Source: Legionella sp.
GTDB taxonomy: Bacteria; Pseudomonadota; Gammaproteobacteria; Legionellales; Legionellaceae
Assembly (NCBI GenBank): GCA_031291095.1
Contig: JARLJR010000038.1
Location: forward strand, 1-64,000
Direction of reading: 5' to 3'
Length of the DNA: 64,000 bases
Below the pieces are notes generated by a model. It was given only the letters and a program-made list of their open reading frames with translations, was not told the origin of the DNA and searched no databases. The position numbers and the translations under genes were made by a program. Below, one piece after another: positions 38,015 to 46,588 of the stretch (position 1 is its first letter; the number at the start of each line of letters is the position of its first letter).

Positions 38015-39373
38015 TTACCGCTTAGCAAAGCGTCTAAGAATATGTTTCGGTAACAAAAGCCAATAGCGGCCCCTATTCTTCATGTGCTCACCCAAAAATG
38101 CAGCCATTTTTCCTGAGCCCCAGTAAATATCGCCCCGCATAAAACCGCGTATAGCACCACCCGTATCTTGAGCGATCATAAGGCGTTGTAGACGCTTTTC
38201 CTCATCCTGATCCTTTTCAGGACGCGTTGTGCTTAACCACAATGGTGCGCCTAAAGGAATCCATTTTTTGTCTACAGCTAAAGAATAACCCGGTGTAAGA
38301 GCCATTCCTTGCGCCCCTAAAGCCATCGGCTTCTTTAATGACTCAAAGAAAACAAAAGACTTGTTTTGATGCATAATCTCTTTTGCTTTTTGTGGGTGTG
38401 CTTCCAAATAACGAATAATGGCCTCTTTAGAAGCATTATCACGTGTCATAATTCCTTTATTTATGAGGATCTTGGCAACTGAGGTATAAGGCGCCCCATT
38501 TTCTCCAGCATAACCAAGATAAATACTCTTGCCATTAGGCAATATAATAACCCCGGAACCTTCAATTTCTAAAAATAACCGTTCAATAGGGCTATGGATC
38601 CAAGCAATAACCGGCGCCTTTTTCTTAAGTGCACCATTATCAATTTGCGCACGCGTCTTAGTGCGTCCCCCACGCTCAGGTAAACCATAAATGGGCGTAC
38701 TGTATTTGGACGTTTTCTTTAATCCACCCTTGATTTGGGGCATGTAATAGCCTGTAAATAAGCCATTAACCGGCTTTTTTTGCTCAAATTTAATCGGATG
38801 GAACCATTTTTCAAAAAATGTTCGGGCAATGTCTTCCGAAACTGTTTTAATAGCAACAGCGGCCTTGCATGCAGGATGCCAATCCCCTGCTTTTAGCTTA
38901 ATATGCTGAGAGCCAATCGGATGTGAGGGTTGTTGTTTCAAAAAGGTTTCACAGGACAACTGAAATGCTAATAAAGATTTTTTAACATCCGCCGTATCCC
39001 AACCCGGTAAATCCTCAAAAGAGACCGATGATAGAGCAAGATTACCGCTAATCTTACGCTTTACTTTAATCGGCTTTTCATAAGGCTTTGGCGCCTCACT
39101 TTTTTTAGCTGCTTTTTCTACTTTTTCTGCTTTAGCTAAGTGAGTAGTTATCTGCTTAGAAACCGTCTCATGCGCCGCATCGACAATCAGTTTTACTGTT
39201 TTTGCAGACGGCTTTGGTGTCTTCTTTATGATCTTTGACGGCTTACTAACACAGCTAACTGTTGAAATAGATTCTTGTTTAATAGGCTCTTGAGGTTTTT
39301 TGTAATGCAACACTCCCCAAGCGTAAGAAACAAGGCCAATAGTAATGGTTGTACACAGTAATTTCTTATTCAT
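38015..39373 (-). CDS. mltA: Membrane-bound lytic murein transglycosylase A
   Basis: The start chosen is the ATG at 39373 because it puts a hydrophobic anchor (LLCTTITIGLVSYAWGVL) at the N-terminus; a TTG at 39454 would bury it. The 452 residues are longer than E. coli MltA (365). The extra length is a Lys/Glu/Ala-rich linker at about 30-110, which probably spans periplasm. The MltA domain is clear: GLFTGYYMPQIKGG, IEGSGVIILPNGKSIYLGY, LTPGYSLAVDKKWIPLG and the 3D block AQDTGGAIRG with catalytic Asp D403. No lipobox is seen, unlike the E. coli lipoprotein. The enzyme cuts peptidoglycan to 1,6-anhydromuropeptides. Confidence 0.92.
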   Translation of the reverse strand: MNKKLLCTTITIGLVSYAWGVLHYKKPQEPIKQESISTVSCVSKPSKIIKKTPKPSAKTVKLIVDAAHETVSKQITTHLAKAEKVEKAAKKSEAPKPYEKPIKVKRKISGNLALSSVSFEDLPGWDTADVKKSLLAFQLSCETFLKQQPSHPIGSQHIKLKAGDWHPACKAAVAIKTVSEDIARTFFEKWFHPIKFEQKKPVNGLFTGYYMPQIKGGLKKTSKYSTPIYGLPERGGRTKTRAQIDNGALKKKAPVIAWIHSPIERLFLEIEGSGVIILPNGKSIYLGYAGENGAPYTSVAKILINKGIMTRDNASKEAIIRYLEAHPQKAKEIMHQNKSFVFFESLKKPMALGAQGMALTPGYSLAVDKKWIPLGAPLWLSTTRPEKDQDEEKRLQRLMIAQDTGGAIRGFMRGDIYWGSGKMAAFLGEHMKNRGRYWLLLPKHILRRFAKR

Positions 39374-39778
39374 ATCGGAAACAATTTTACACAGTATGAA
39401 ATTAAAATCAACATTGGAGCGGATTAGACTAAAACAATCGTGCCTATTGTGCAATGCATTTTTTATCTAAAAGAGCAGATTTTAAATTTATTTGCCATGT
39501 TGTTGGTGATTAATAAATTAATTTGGGCTCCCCATTTAATAAACCCTTAATTGGGTCTTAAGAACTAGCTTTCCTTATTTTCACTATAGCGTACGTATCT
39601 TAAATCATAATCCGAAAGCACCGCATAATTTGAGTCCCACTCCCGAATTACGCTTCCTGCCCATTCAAACTACAATGCTCTTTAAATGAAGCCCTCCTAT
39701 CCCAAGCGCAAATGATTAAAATTTGTACTATATTTTTAAAGTGTGATCATTAAAGAATTACACTCATGGAGGAAAATA
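39374..39778. other. 405-base intergenic region
   Basis: No convincing gene was seen. The region separates divergent mltA and lipoprotein genes, so promoters for both must lie here. It includes CCCATTTAATAAACCCTTAATTGGG near 39530, an imperfect inverted repeat, and an AT-rich stretch ahead of the lipoprotein ribosome site. No clear -35/-10 pair was found. Confidence 0.5.
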
Positions 39779-40114
39779 ATGAAAAAACTAATCATTACAT
39801 CATCAGCTTTACTTGCGGTTTTGAGTTTATCCGGTTGTAATACAATGAATACTGCCGGTGAAACTGTGGGAAATGGCGTACGATACACGACCCATACTGT
39901 AGGAAATGGCGTAAAGTACGGCGTTAATACCGTAGGTAATGGCGTGAAATATGGTGCTCACACTGTGGGCCAAGGTGTGGGATTTGTAGGTAATGTAGTC
40001 GGTTCTGGTATTGGCGTTGTAACCGGAAGGCCCGCTACTTATCAGAACAAAGTTGTTTACCATAACGGCCAAAGATATGTGGTACGAAATGGTAGATATG
40101 TTCTTGTCAGATAA
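39779..40114 (+). CDS. Small lipoprotein with 11-residue Gly/Val repeats
   Basis: The ATG at 39779 follows GGAGGA. The 111-residue product has a lipoprotein signal ending LSLSGC (lipid cysteine C20). Then come about five 11-residue repeats of the form TVGNGVKYGVN (HTVGNGVKYG, NTVGNGVKYG, HTVGQGVGFVG). A short basic C-terminal piece (YHNGQRYVVRNGRYVLVR) resembles the YXNGxxY-type tails of small envelope lipoproteins. The repeats probably make an amphipathic or beta-type surface. The function is unknown. It is a single gene ahead of the convergent zur-like gene. Confidence 0.85.
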   Translation: MKKLIITSSALLAVLSLSGCNTMNTAGETVGNGVRYTTHTVGNGVKYGVNTVGNGVKYGAHTVGQGVGFVGNVVGSGIGVVTGRPATYQNKVVYHNGQRYVVRNGRYVLVR

Positions 40115-40156
40115 CTCTTACCTTAATAGCCCTTCCTTAGATTTATTGAAGAAGGG

Positions 40157-40594
40157 CTAAGTATTCCTGCAACGCTTGCATAAACCCTTAATTTCAATAG
40201 TTATATTACTAATAGAAAATTCAATTTGATTCGCCGTGCTGTATGCGGAATTAATATCAGTAACACAATCAAGTTCTTGAACAAAATCGCAATGATTACA
40301 AATAAGAAATTGCGTCTGGCCTACATGATGCTCATGCAAACAAACCACATAAGATTTAAGACTATCAATACAATGAATAAATCCCTCTTCATGCCAAAAT
40401 TGAATCGCCCTATATACCGTTTGCGGTTTAGGGTTTTTTACCTCCTGAGAAAGTTTTTCTAGAATTTCATAGGCGCCTAAAGGCTTATTTTCATTCACTA
40501 ATATTTTAAGCACTCGCTCACGTGGCTCCGTATATCGATAACCATTATGAACACAATGCTTATAAGCCTTATCAAGCAAACTATATTTCATCAA
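40157..40594 (-). CDS. zur: Fur-family regulator, Zur-like
   Basis: The 145 residues show the Fur winged helix (TEPRERVLKILVNENKPLGAYEIL, recognition segment KPQTVYRAIQFWHEEGFIHCI). They also have the metal sites CLHEHHVGQTQ, CNHC and a C-terminal CKRC. The Zur subgroup characteristically has this CxxC pair and GAYEIL. It should repress zinc-uptake genes when zinc is plentiful. No zinc-transport operon lies in the window and I could not identify a Zur box with confidence, so the symbol is provisional. Confidence 0.85.
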   Translation of the reverse strand: MMKYSLLDKAYKHCVHNGYRYTEPRERVLKILVNENKPLGAYEILEKLSQEVKNPKPQTVYRAIQFWHEEGFIHCIDSLKSYVVCLHEHHVGQTQFLICNHCDFVQELDCVTDINSAYSTANQIEFSISNITIEIKGLCKRCRNT

Positions 40595-40868
40595 TTTGTC
40601 TCAGTCACTAATCTTAAATTAATCATACCATGCTAATTTTTAATAAAAAAATCCTACTTGTTAAGCATGATGTCAATCTAGATTATTACATATTTGACAA
40701 AATAATAAACAAAAATTTTGTTTTTAAGCTTATCTTATTGACATCAAGGCTATTCCGAATCGAACCATTATCGATCAAAATATCAAATTGTTACTCTATA
40801 ATAGGATTAAGTAAGGACAAAGAACTCGCAAAATTTAGGACTCAACATCTTCGTAGGATGGTTTTTCT

Positions 40869-42434
40869 ATGTTTATTGATGAATTGGCCAGTACGTACAT
40901 CGTTCTTGAAAAAATTAAGCCCTTGCTTAATAAAGTGTCACAGAAACAAAAAAGTGCCCTTGACCAATTAAACCAAAATGTTGCAATTACTGATTTAGTC
41001 GTAAGAACTCCTTTTGCCCCTTACGGAGAAGCAGTTCCTTCCACCAATAATCCAGTACAACCGGCCATAAATCGGCTTCAGGCATATATTACAACACTAT
41101 TTGCATTTGCTAATGAATACCATGGTGCAATTAACTGTGAGCTAGAGTCAGGTAATTACCAGCTAAAAAAAGATAAAAAAAATAACATTACTCGTCTCTC
41201 GACACACGAATTCTCGTTTTACACTGAGCAGGCATTAACGCTTACTGAATTTCAATTAATCTTAAGTAAGATAGAAAAGATGGCAGGAAAACTAACGCCT
41301 AATGTCCATGTTTTATTAAGCTCATTTGCAGTGAGAAGCCAAGATGGCACCTTATTAAATATGTCCGTTTTTATCGAGAGCGGTACCCCACTCTCAGTTC
41401 ATGTTTTTTCTAAAAATACCGCCTCTAAAAATGATGTTAATTATGATGGTGTCGACTCCTTATTTTCACAACAGCAAGATGAGCAAGTGACCTTTCATGC
41501 AGACAATATTAGTGGAGAAAGTGGTTTCATCATTTCAACCGGAAGCGTTTTCGAGGTGAAGACTCAAGGAGGTGCCTGTTATACACAAGCCATTGATATC
41601 TGCTTAGACCATGGATTACAGCACAGTAAAGAACAGCTTATTCGCCGGATACTTGAAAATGACGATGAAATTTTACCTAACCAAATCGAGCATTGCATCT
41701 CCTCGAACAGCATCGAACTCTATAATGACAGCATCATTTCAGATTATTGTGTGCATATTGATCCCTCAACATCAATGCAAGCCTATGGTGCACCGTTAGG
41801 CTCAAAAATGCTTACTAACGAGGCTATAAAACGCATCATACCTAATGAATATCCACAAACGAAGATTGTTGAAAAAAAATGGGGCTATCAGGTTGTAAAT
41901 CCCCCTTTTGGTTCAGACTGTTATATTGAGGTGCTCAATGAACGCCCTGCCGCTAAGTATATTCCCGAATTACAGTCAGCTGTTGAACAGCACAACCAAG
42001 AAGTACAAGCAAAACAATTGGCAGCGTTAAAACAAGAATATTTAGGATCAAAAGGAAAGGTAGTCCAACACATTGAACAAAACAATCATCTCATTCATCG
42101 AATGGACGAATTAGAAAAAAGAATGCTTAAACGCTGCAAGCCCAACGTATTACAAGAATTGTTAAAAACAGATGAATACAAGCATAAACTGGAAGCAAAA
42201 GACGTGGTATCTCGCTGTATAAAGCTTATGAAGGATGCAATTAATGACAAAGGTAATGCGAGTTTACTTTTAGTAAGGGCATGGAAAAAAGATTTTAATG
42301 GCCAAATAGATGCGATTACACCTTTTGGAGTTCAATCATCATTTAAAAAGGCATTAAAAAAAGAGCTCCGTGAAGTAATTGATAACAAATTATCAAAAGA
42401 TCTTGGTTGTAATTTTGAACCACCGCGCCCCTAA
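40869..42434 (+). CDS. Nitrilase-fold (carbon-nitrogen hydrolase-like) protein, putative effector
   Basis: The 521 residues have an N-terminal helical part and then a pattern resembling the nitrilase superfamily. The candidate triad is E114 in STHEFSFY, K182 in HVFSKN and C245 in IDICLDHG. Intervening text also fits (VHVLLSSFAVRSQDGTLLNMSVFIESG). Spacings of 68 and 63 residues are close to those of classical enzymes. The last 130 residues are a coiled-coil-prone region (VEQHNQEVQAKQLAALKQEY). No signal peptide is present. Nitrilase-type enzymes cut or form C-N bonds. Fusion to a coiled coil and the neighbourhood suggest a translocated enzyme, but a metabolic amidase is possible. Confidence 0.75.
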   Translation: MFIDELASTYIVLEKIKPLLNKVSQKQKSALDQLNQNVAITDLVVRTPFAPYGEAVPSTNNPVQPAINRLQAYITTLFAFANEYHGAINCELESGNYQLKKDKKNNITRLSTHEFSFYTEQALTLTEFQLILSKIEKMAGKLTPNVHVLLSSFAVRSQDGTLLNMSVFIESGTPLSVHVFSKNTASKNDVNYDGVDSLFSQQQDEQVTFHADNISGESGFIISTGSVFEVKTQGGACYTQAIDICLDHGLQHSKEQLIRRILENDDEILPNQIEHCISSNSIELYNDSIISDYCVHIDPSTSMQAYGAPLGSKMLTNEAIKRIIPNEYPQTKIVEKKWGYQVVNPPFGSDCYIEVLNERPAAKYIPELQSAVEQHNQEVQAKQLAALKQEYLGSKGKVVQHIEQNNHLIHRMDELEKRMLKRCKPNVLQELLKTDEYKHKLEAKDVVSRCIKLMKDAINDKGNASLLLVRAWKKDFNGQIDAITPFGVQSSFKKALKKELREVIDNKLSKDLGCNFEPPRP

Positions 42435-42474
42435 GATGTGATATCATCTTGTTTTTCATCCATTTATATTAACA

Positions 42475-43545
42475 ATGAACCTTAAAGCCTTCTTTTTGGG
42501 AATGCTCGTTTGTAGCCAAAGCTTTGCCGCAGCAAAATTTATTCCCACACAGCCACTCCCAACTCCAAGTTACTCACTAAATGGTGTTGCGTTATGCGCA
42601 ACAGCTAAAGAAACTCTAGCCTATTTAAATAAAGGGCAACACTATGATCCTCAAGTAATTCATGAGGGTAAAGTCTTTAAAATACCTCTTGGTCGAGTGA
42701 AACAAACATTAAGCTTTATTTGCCAAAACCAAAATAAATTAAATGACCCAGCGTTTGTGAAACAACATTTTGACTTTGTTCGCTGGTATCCTGATCAAGC
42801 GCAGGCAAAACCACTTAAAGCTCAAAAGGCCCTTCTTGCACACCTGCCTCAAGATAAAATTTTGATGACGAAATATTTCGTGCATCGAGCAAAGGCGGTG
42901 TCCAAGCCTAATCCCTCCTATCCTGTTGCATTGTATGCTCTTCCTCAGGATGAAGCCGCGTTAACGCTTGAAGAAGCAAATACTAAGCCGGGATTAACGC
43001 GTTTTCATTATGGCAAACAGGCCATCATAAAAGGAGCTTTGGCAAATAAACATGTTCCCGTCTTGGCTTATTTAAAGCGTGCTGATTTAGAAGCAGCATT
43101 GCTGCAAGGCACTGTTGTGGTCGAATTTATCGATCAAGGCAATAAAACTAAAGTGTTTAATGTACATCGTTGTAATAACATTGCCTATGATAAAGCAAAA
43201 CCACCTTACCAGCAGGAGCGTTATTGGTACTTTAAACAAGTTAATGGCATTAAAGGCTATGGTAAAGACGCGGACCATAAAATTACAGTAAATAGTGAGG
43301 TGACCTTTGCTGCAGATCTTGAGCAATTTGGTCTAGGTAAACTATTGATGGTGCAATATCCGGATCATTCAGGGAAACTAATAACTCGCGCCGGTATTTT
43401 TGCAGATACGGGCGGTGCTTTTACACAGAACCAATATCAAGTTGATTTTTTGACCGGAACATATGCAGGTAATGAAGAATTTTATAAGGCTAATCGCCAT
43501 CTACCTGACTATGTAAGTGCTTATTTTATGGTGTTAAAAAACTAA
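42475..43545 (+). CDS. Secreted MltA/3D-domain-like cell-wall protein
   Basis: The 356-residue protein has a Sec signal (MNLKAFFLGMLVCSQSFAAA). Its C-terminal half resembles the MltA double-psi barrel: HVPVLAYLKRADLEAALLQG, then VEFIDQG, and finally the 3D-type block AGIFADTGGAF with a conserved Asp. The N-terminal half is only loosely MltA-like (HFDFVRWYPD). It may be a diverged lytic transglycosylase acting in the periplasm. Its stop is one base before the start of the amidase gene, so the two are an operon directed at peptidoglycan. Confidence 0.75.
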   Translation: MNLKAFFLGMLVCSQSFAAAKFIPTQPLPTPSYSLNGVALCATAKETLAYLNKGQHYDPQVIHEGKVFKIPLGRVKQTLSFICQNQNKLNDPAFVKQHFDFVRWYPDQAQAKPLKAQKALLAHLPQDKILMTKYFVHRAKAVSKPNPSYPVALYALPQDEAALTLEEANTKPGLTRFHYGKQAIIKGALANKHVPVLAYLKRADLEAALLQGTVVVEFIDQGNKTKVFNVHRCNNIAYDKAKPPYQQERYWYFKQVNGIKGYGKDADHKITVNSEVTFAADLEQFGLGKLLMVQYPDHSGKLITRAGIFADTGGAFTQNQYQVDFLTGTYAGNEEFYKANRHLPDYVSAYFMVLKN

Positions 43546-43546
43546 T

Positions 43547-44242
43547 ATGAAAAATTCTCTACTTTTTTTATACTTTATCAGTTCATTTGCACATGCTTTT
43601 TCTTGTGAAAAGCCTCAAGTGATTCACCAGACCCCTATTCAGTTCAATAAAGAGCGTATTGCACTAACTCAGCAATACCAAAAGGCTCATTATGGAATAA
43701 GCTCGAAATCAATTAAGATTGAGCCGAAAATGATAGTGTTGCATTGGACCTGTATCTCCAGCTTAAAAGTAACTTTCCGGGTATTTGACTCCCCTACGTT
43801 CCCACAAAACTCTCCGCGCACTAAAGATTTGCCTGGGACGTTGAATGTGTCCAGTCATTTTGTAGTCGATCGCGATGGCAGCATTTATCAGCTCATGCCA
43901 GATAATTGGATGGCACGCCATGTAATCGGCCTTAATCACTATGCCATTGGCATTGAAAATATCGGAGGGATAGACGGTAAAGATGACCTGACGGACGCCC
44001 AGGTTAAAGCCAATGCATTTTTAGTCTGCCATTTAAAGAAAAAATACCCGAAAATAGAATATGTGATTGGGCATAATAATTATTTAGGTTTTAAAAATAC
44101 CCCGCTTTGGCAAGAGTTGGATCCTAATTATCAAACGGATAAAGAAGACCCTGGCCCTACTTTTCTTGATAAAGTTAGATCATCAGTTGGGACGTTGAAG
44201 ACTCCCACTTATTGGCGTACTTATGCAAAGAATAACAATTGA
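43547..44242 (+). CDS. Secreted N-acetylmuramoyl-L-alanine amidase (amidase_2 family)
   Basis: The 231 residues begin with a signal peptide (MKNSLLFLYFISSFAHAFS). The PGRP/AmpD-type zinc site is seen as H66 (IVLHWTC), H176 (VIGHNNYLG) and D201 in KEDPGPTF, where K199 is also conserved. Motifs such as SSHFVVDRDGSIYQLMPDN and HYAIGIENIGG confirm the family. It cuts the amide between MurNAc and L-Ala in the periplasm, like AmiD. Its start overlaps the end region of the 3D-domain gene (TAATATG), so the two are translationally coupled. Confidence 0.92.
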   Translation: MKNSLLFLYFISSFAHAFSCEKPQVIHQTPIQFNKERIALTQQYQKAHYGISSKSIKIEPKMIVLHWTCISSLKVTFRVFDSPTFPQNSPRTKDLPGTLNVSSHFVVDRDGSIYQLMPDNWMARHVIGLNHYAIGIENIGGIDGKDDLTDAQVKANAFLVCHLKKKYPKIEYVIGHNNYLGFKNTPLWQELDPNYQTDKEDPGPTFLDKVRSSVGTLKTPTYWRTYAKNNN

Positions 44243-44250
44243 GTCGCATC

Positions 44251-44331
44251 AATTGCGAACAGCGTGAAGCAACGCAGAGCTCCGTGCCGCGAACACCTGG
44301 GTTGCTTCTATACTATATTCTTCGTAATGAT
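44251..44331. repeat. Palindromic repeat, CAACCCAG family, degenerate copy
   Basis: ATTGCGAACAGCGTGAAGCAAC and, downstream, CCTGGGTTGCTTC followed by TTCGTAATGA mark a degraded member in the opposite orientation to the other copies. It lies between the amidase end and the convergent secreted-paralogue genes. Confidence 0.65.
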
Positions 44332-44335
44332 CTTT

Positions 44336-44947
44336 TTATTTTAAACTTGAAAAATACTGCTCGACTTTAACAGCAGCTATTCCCTCCCCACCAGGTACCC
44401 CCATAGTGAGCAAATTACCATTTGTTGAATCAAAAACAGGCGCTGCTGCCGCACTGATTCCCCAAGAAGTTCCCGAAACGGCTTGAGTTGATACAGGAAT
44501 CCCTGTTCCTGTAATCAATAAAGCTAAATTAGTTACAGGAACCGTAGGAGCTAGATAATGCACTGGGGCTGTTGCGTTGGTTGCAGGTACTGGCGTACTT
44601 GTAGTTGAATCATAAATAATAGTGCTCGTTGAGCCGATAATTGTTCGTAAGGTAGTAACCGAGACCGAAGTGATTCCCGTGCATTGCGTTGCAGAATGGG
44701 CTTTTTTGGCATCCCATTTTACAACGAGTGAGCCATTAAAGTTTAACATCTGCTGCAATGAACATGCGCCGATATGATCGGAAACCTGAACCAGGATACT
44801 TGTAGCTGTAGAACCAACATTTATCCCATTAGCCAGACTATTAATAATCGTAATTTTCCCTGAAGTCACAGCACTAAATGCCGATCCGGAAATGCACACA
44901 AAAAAAACCTTAACGAACTTAATAAGTTGACACCCTCTTTTATTCAT
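44336..44947 (-). CDS. Secreted protein of unknown function, paralogue B
   Basis: The start chosen is the ATG at 44947 (203 residues), which has AAGGG seven bases ahead and opens with a signal peptide (VKVFFVCISGSAFSAVTSG). The mature part is rich in Thr, Ser, Val and Ala, with Cys pairs (GACSLQQML, TQCTGI) and short beta-strand motifs. It ends with SGTSWGISAAAAPVFD and GVPGGEGIAAVKVEQY. It is clearly related to the gene immediately upstream (44967), with the same motif order. No known domain was recognised. It is probably an extracellular or periplasmic beta protein. Confidence 0.8.
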   Translation of the reverse strand: MNKRGCQLIKFVKVFFVCISGSAFSAVTSGKITIINSLANGINVGSTATSILVQVSDHIGACSLQQMLNFNGSLVVKWDAKKAHSATQCTGITSVSVTTLRTIIGSTSTIIYDSTTSTPVPATNATAPVHYLAPTVPVTNLALLITGTGIPVSTQAVSGTSWGISAAAAPVFDSTNGNLLTMGVPGGEGIAAVKVEQYFSSLK

Positions 44948-44966
44948 AACAAGCCCTTTTCGTTTT

Positions 44967-45596
44967 TTATTCAGATACATACGGTATAACACCATAAAGC
45001 CTTGCAGTTTGCTCTGCTTGAAATCCTGCCATACCCATTCCCCCTGGCACCCCAACGGTAGTTAAGGCGCCATTTTTTATATCAAAAATAGGAGTCGATG
45101 CCGCATTAATTCCCCATGCAGTTCCTGAAACTGCCTGGTTAGAACTTGGATTACCAGAACCTGTAACCAGAAGCACCAAATTAGATATAGGATTAGTTGG
45201 AGCCGTATAGGTAGTTGCGCCACTTGCTGTAAGTGCAGGTACAGTCGTAGACGTTGTTGTATCGTAGACAATAGTATTTACAATGCCTACATGGTTCTGC
45301 AACGGAGTGACCTTAACGGAGACAATCCCTGTGCATTGGCTTGTTGAGTGCGCTTTTGTAGCATCCCACTTAACTACCGTTGAACCATTATAATTGACTG
45401 TTCGTGTAGTAGCACAAAAGCCCGTCACATCTGAAACCTGAACATTAATACGTGATGCAGTAGTCCCCGGACCTAAACCTGTTTCATTGGCTAAGCCATT
45501 AATAATAGTAATCTGTCCCGAAGTGATGGAGCTAAACGCAGGTTCTGAAGCTAAGAATGTCAATGCGATAGCTAATTTTTTTGTTTTTATATCCAT
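44967..45596 (-). CDS. Secreted protein of unknown function, paralogue A
   Basis: The 209 residues start with a signal peptide (KKLAIALTFLASEPAFSS). The mature part shares with its neighbour ITSGQITIINGLANE, the Cys pairs (GFCATT, SQCTGI), VVKWDATKAHS, QAVSGTAWGINAASTPIFD and GVPGGMGMAGFQAEQ. The genes are 19 bases apart in the same direction, so this is a tandem duplication and probably an operon. No function can be assigned. Confidence 0.85.
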   Translation of the reverse strand: MDIKTKKLAIALTFLASEPAFSSITSGQITIINGLANETGLGPGTTASRINVQVSDVTGFCATTRTVNYNGSTVVKWDATKAHSTSQCTGIVSVKVTPLQNHVGIVNTIVYDTTTSTTVPALTASGATTYTAPTNPISNLVLLVTGSGNPSSNQAVSGTAWGINAASTPIFDIKNGALTTVGVPGGMGMAGFQAEQTARLYGVIPYVSE

Positions 45597-45700
45597 AATA
45601 AAATTGTCCCTAAATTTCTCGCATTAATAAGCCCCAAACTAAAGTCTAGCATCGGAATTTAAATTAATGAATGGAGCTTAATCTATTGATTATTATATCC

Positions 45701-45786
45701 CGTCAGTGCGAGGAGCGTAGTGATAAAGCAACCCAGGATCTCGAAGTACACAACCCTGGGTTGCTTCACTTTGTTCGCAATGACGG
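45701..45786. repeat. Palindromic repeat, CAACCCAG family, copy 2
   Basis: The element runs from CGTCAGTGCGAGGAGCGTAG to TTCGCAATGACG, with arms AAGCAACCCAGG and CCTGGGTTGCTTC. It is nearly identical in its outer 30 bases to the copy at 49698. It lies upstream of the small secreted repeat protein. A short open frame through it is an artefact of the repeat. Confidence 0.85.
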
Positions 45787-45872
45787 CCGTAGAATAGCTC
45801 CTTGCAAAAACTGTTCATCTCATAGAAAATGCCTCTCAGTTAATACTGACTCATTACCATGCAAGGAAGAAA

Positions 45873-46457
45873 ATGATGAATATTAGAAAACCCTTATTTT
45901 TAATGATGTGCTCTTTATCTATAACCGCTACAGCATCAACAAACAGCACTAGCTTATATGAAAAACTATATAAACTTTCTGAAAAAGCCTATTATATTGA
46001 CTACTTACTAAGTGCTGAACAGCGACAAATTGCAGACGAATTAGCAAATCAACTTGATGCGGTAATTAGTCTACCTAATGACATTAGCTGTGGAACTAAA
46101 ACTGAGACATTTCAAGCGGCCTATAAGTGGGCGTATGGTTCCGATGGATTAAATTCCACCTCTTCAGAGGCAGAAAAATTTGCCAATCTGATCACTACGA
46201 AATTATGCCCTGCAGGATATCTTGATGTGTTTAAATTATCCTATAAGTTCGCTTATACAAGCAGTGGTATGAATAAGACACGCTCGGAAGCAAAGAATTT
46301 TGCCACTGGATTGAGCGATTATGAGGCCTCTAAGTTTTATGCTAAAAAGTCATTACAATGCTATATCGATAGTTATAACTTTGCTTATTCGAGCGGGGGC
46401 ATGAATAAGACGCGTTCTGAAGCAGAGCGTTTTGCCAATGAGCAGTGTTTGGGTTAA
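45873..46457 (+). CDS. Small secreted protein with three internal repeats
   Basis: The 194 residues open with a signal peptide (PLFLMMCSLSITATAS) and have AAGGAAG ahead; a second ATG at 45876 has slightly better spacing. After a helical region the protein carries three repeats of about 20 residues: YKWAYGSDGLNSTSSEAEKF, YKFAYTSSGMNKTRSEAKNF and YNFAYSSGGMNKTRSEAERF. Each is near a Cys (SCGT, KLCPAG, LQCYID). No domain was recognised. It is predicted extracytoplasmic and is flanked by palindromic elements on both sides. Confidence 0.8.
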   Translation: MMNIRKPLFLMMCSLSITATASTNSTSLYEKLYKLSEKAYYIDYLLSAEQRQIADELANQLDAVISLPNDISCGTKTETFQAAYKWAYGSDGLNSTSSEAEKFANLITTKLCPAGYLDVFKLSYKFAYTSSGMNKTRSEAKNFATGLSDYEASKFYAKKSLQCYIDSYNFAYSSGGMNKTRSEAERFANEQCLG

Positions 46458-46474
46458 ATCCCGCGCACATTGCC

Positions 46475-46552
46475 TGTAGGTTGGGCCCATGGCCCAACAT
46501 TGAGTTCTGGTGTGATTCGATGCCCCTTATTGGGGCATGGGCCCAACCTACA
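46475..46552. repeat. 78-bp palindromic intergenic element, copy 2
   Basis: This copy of the element at 1605 has arms starting GTAGGTTGGGCCCATGGC (46476-46498) and ending GGGCATGGGCCCAACCTAC, with a few mismatches between the arms. The loop shares CATTGAGTT and GATTCGATGCCC with the first copy. It begins just after the secreted repeat-protein stop. Confidence 0.85.
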
Positions 46553-46588
46553 TATACCACTTAAATTACTGGTACAATTAACCACACT

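Noticed and set aside
40630-40971. 113-residue plus-strand frame before the nitrilase-like gene
   Set aside because: It overlaps the start of the nitrilase-like gene in another frame and has low-complexity Ile/Leu/Lys content.
45671-45886. 71-residue frame upstream of the secreted repeat protein
   Set aside because: Most of it is the CAACCCAG palindrome read as protein; it also overlaps the secreted protein's start.
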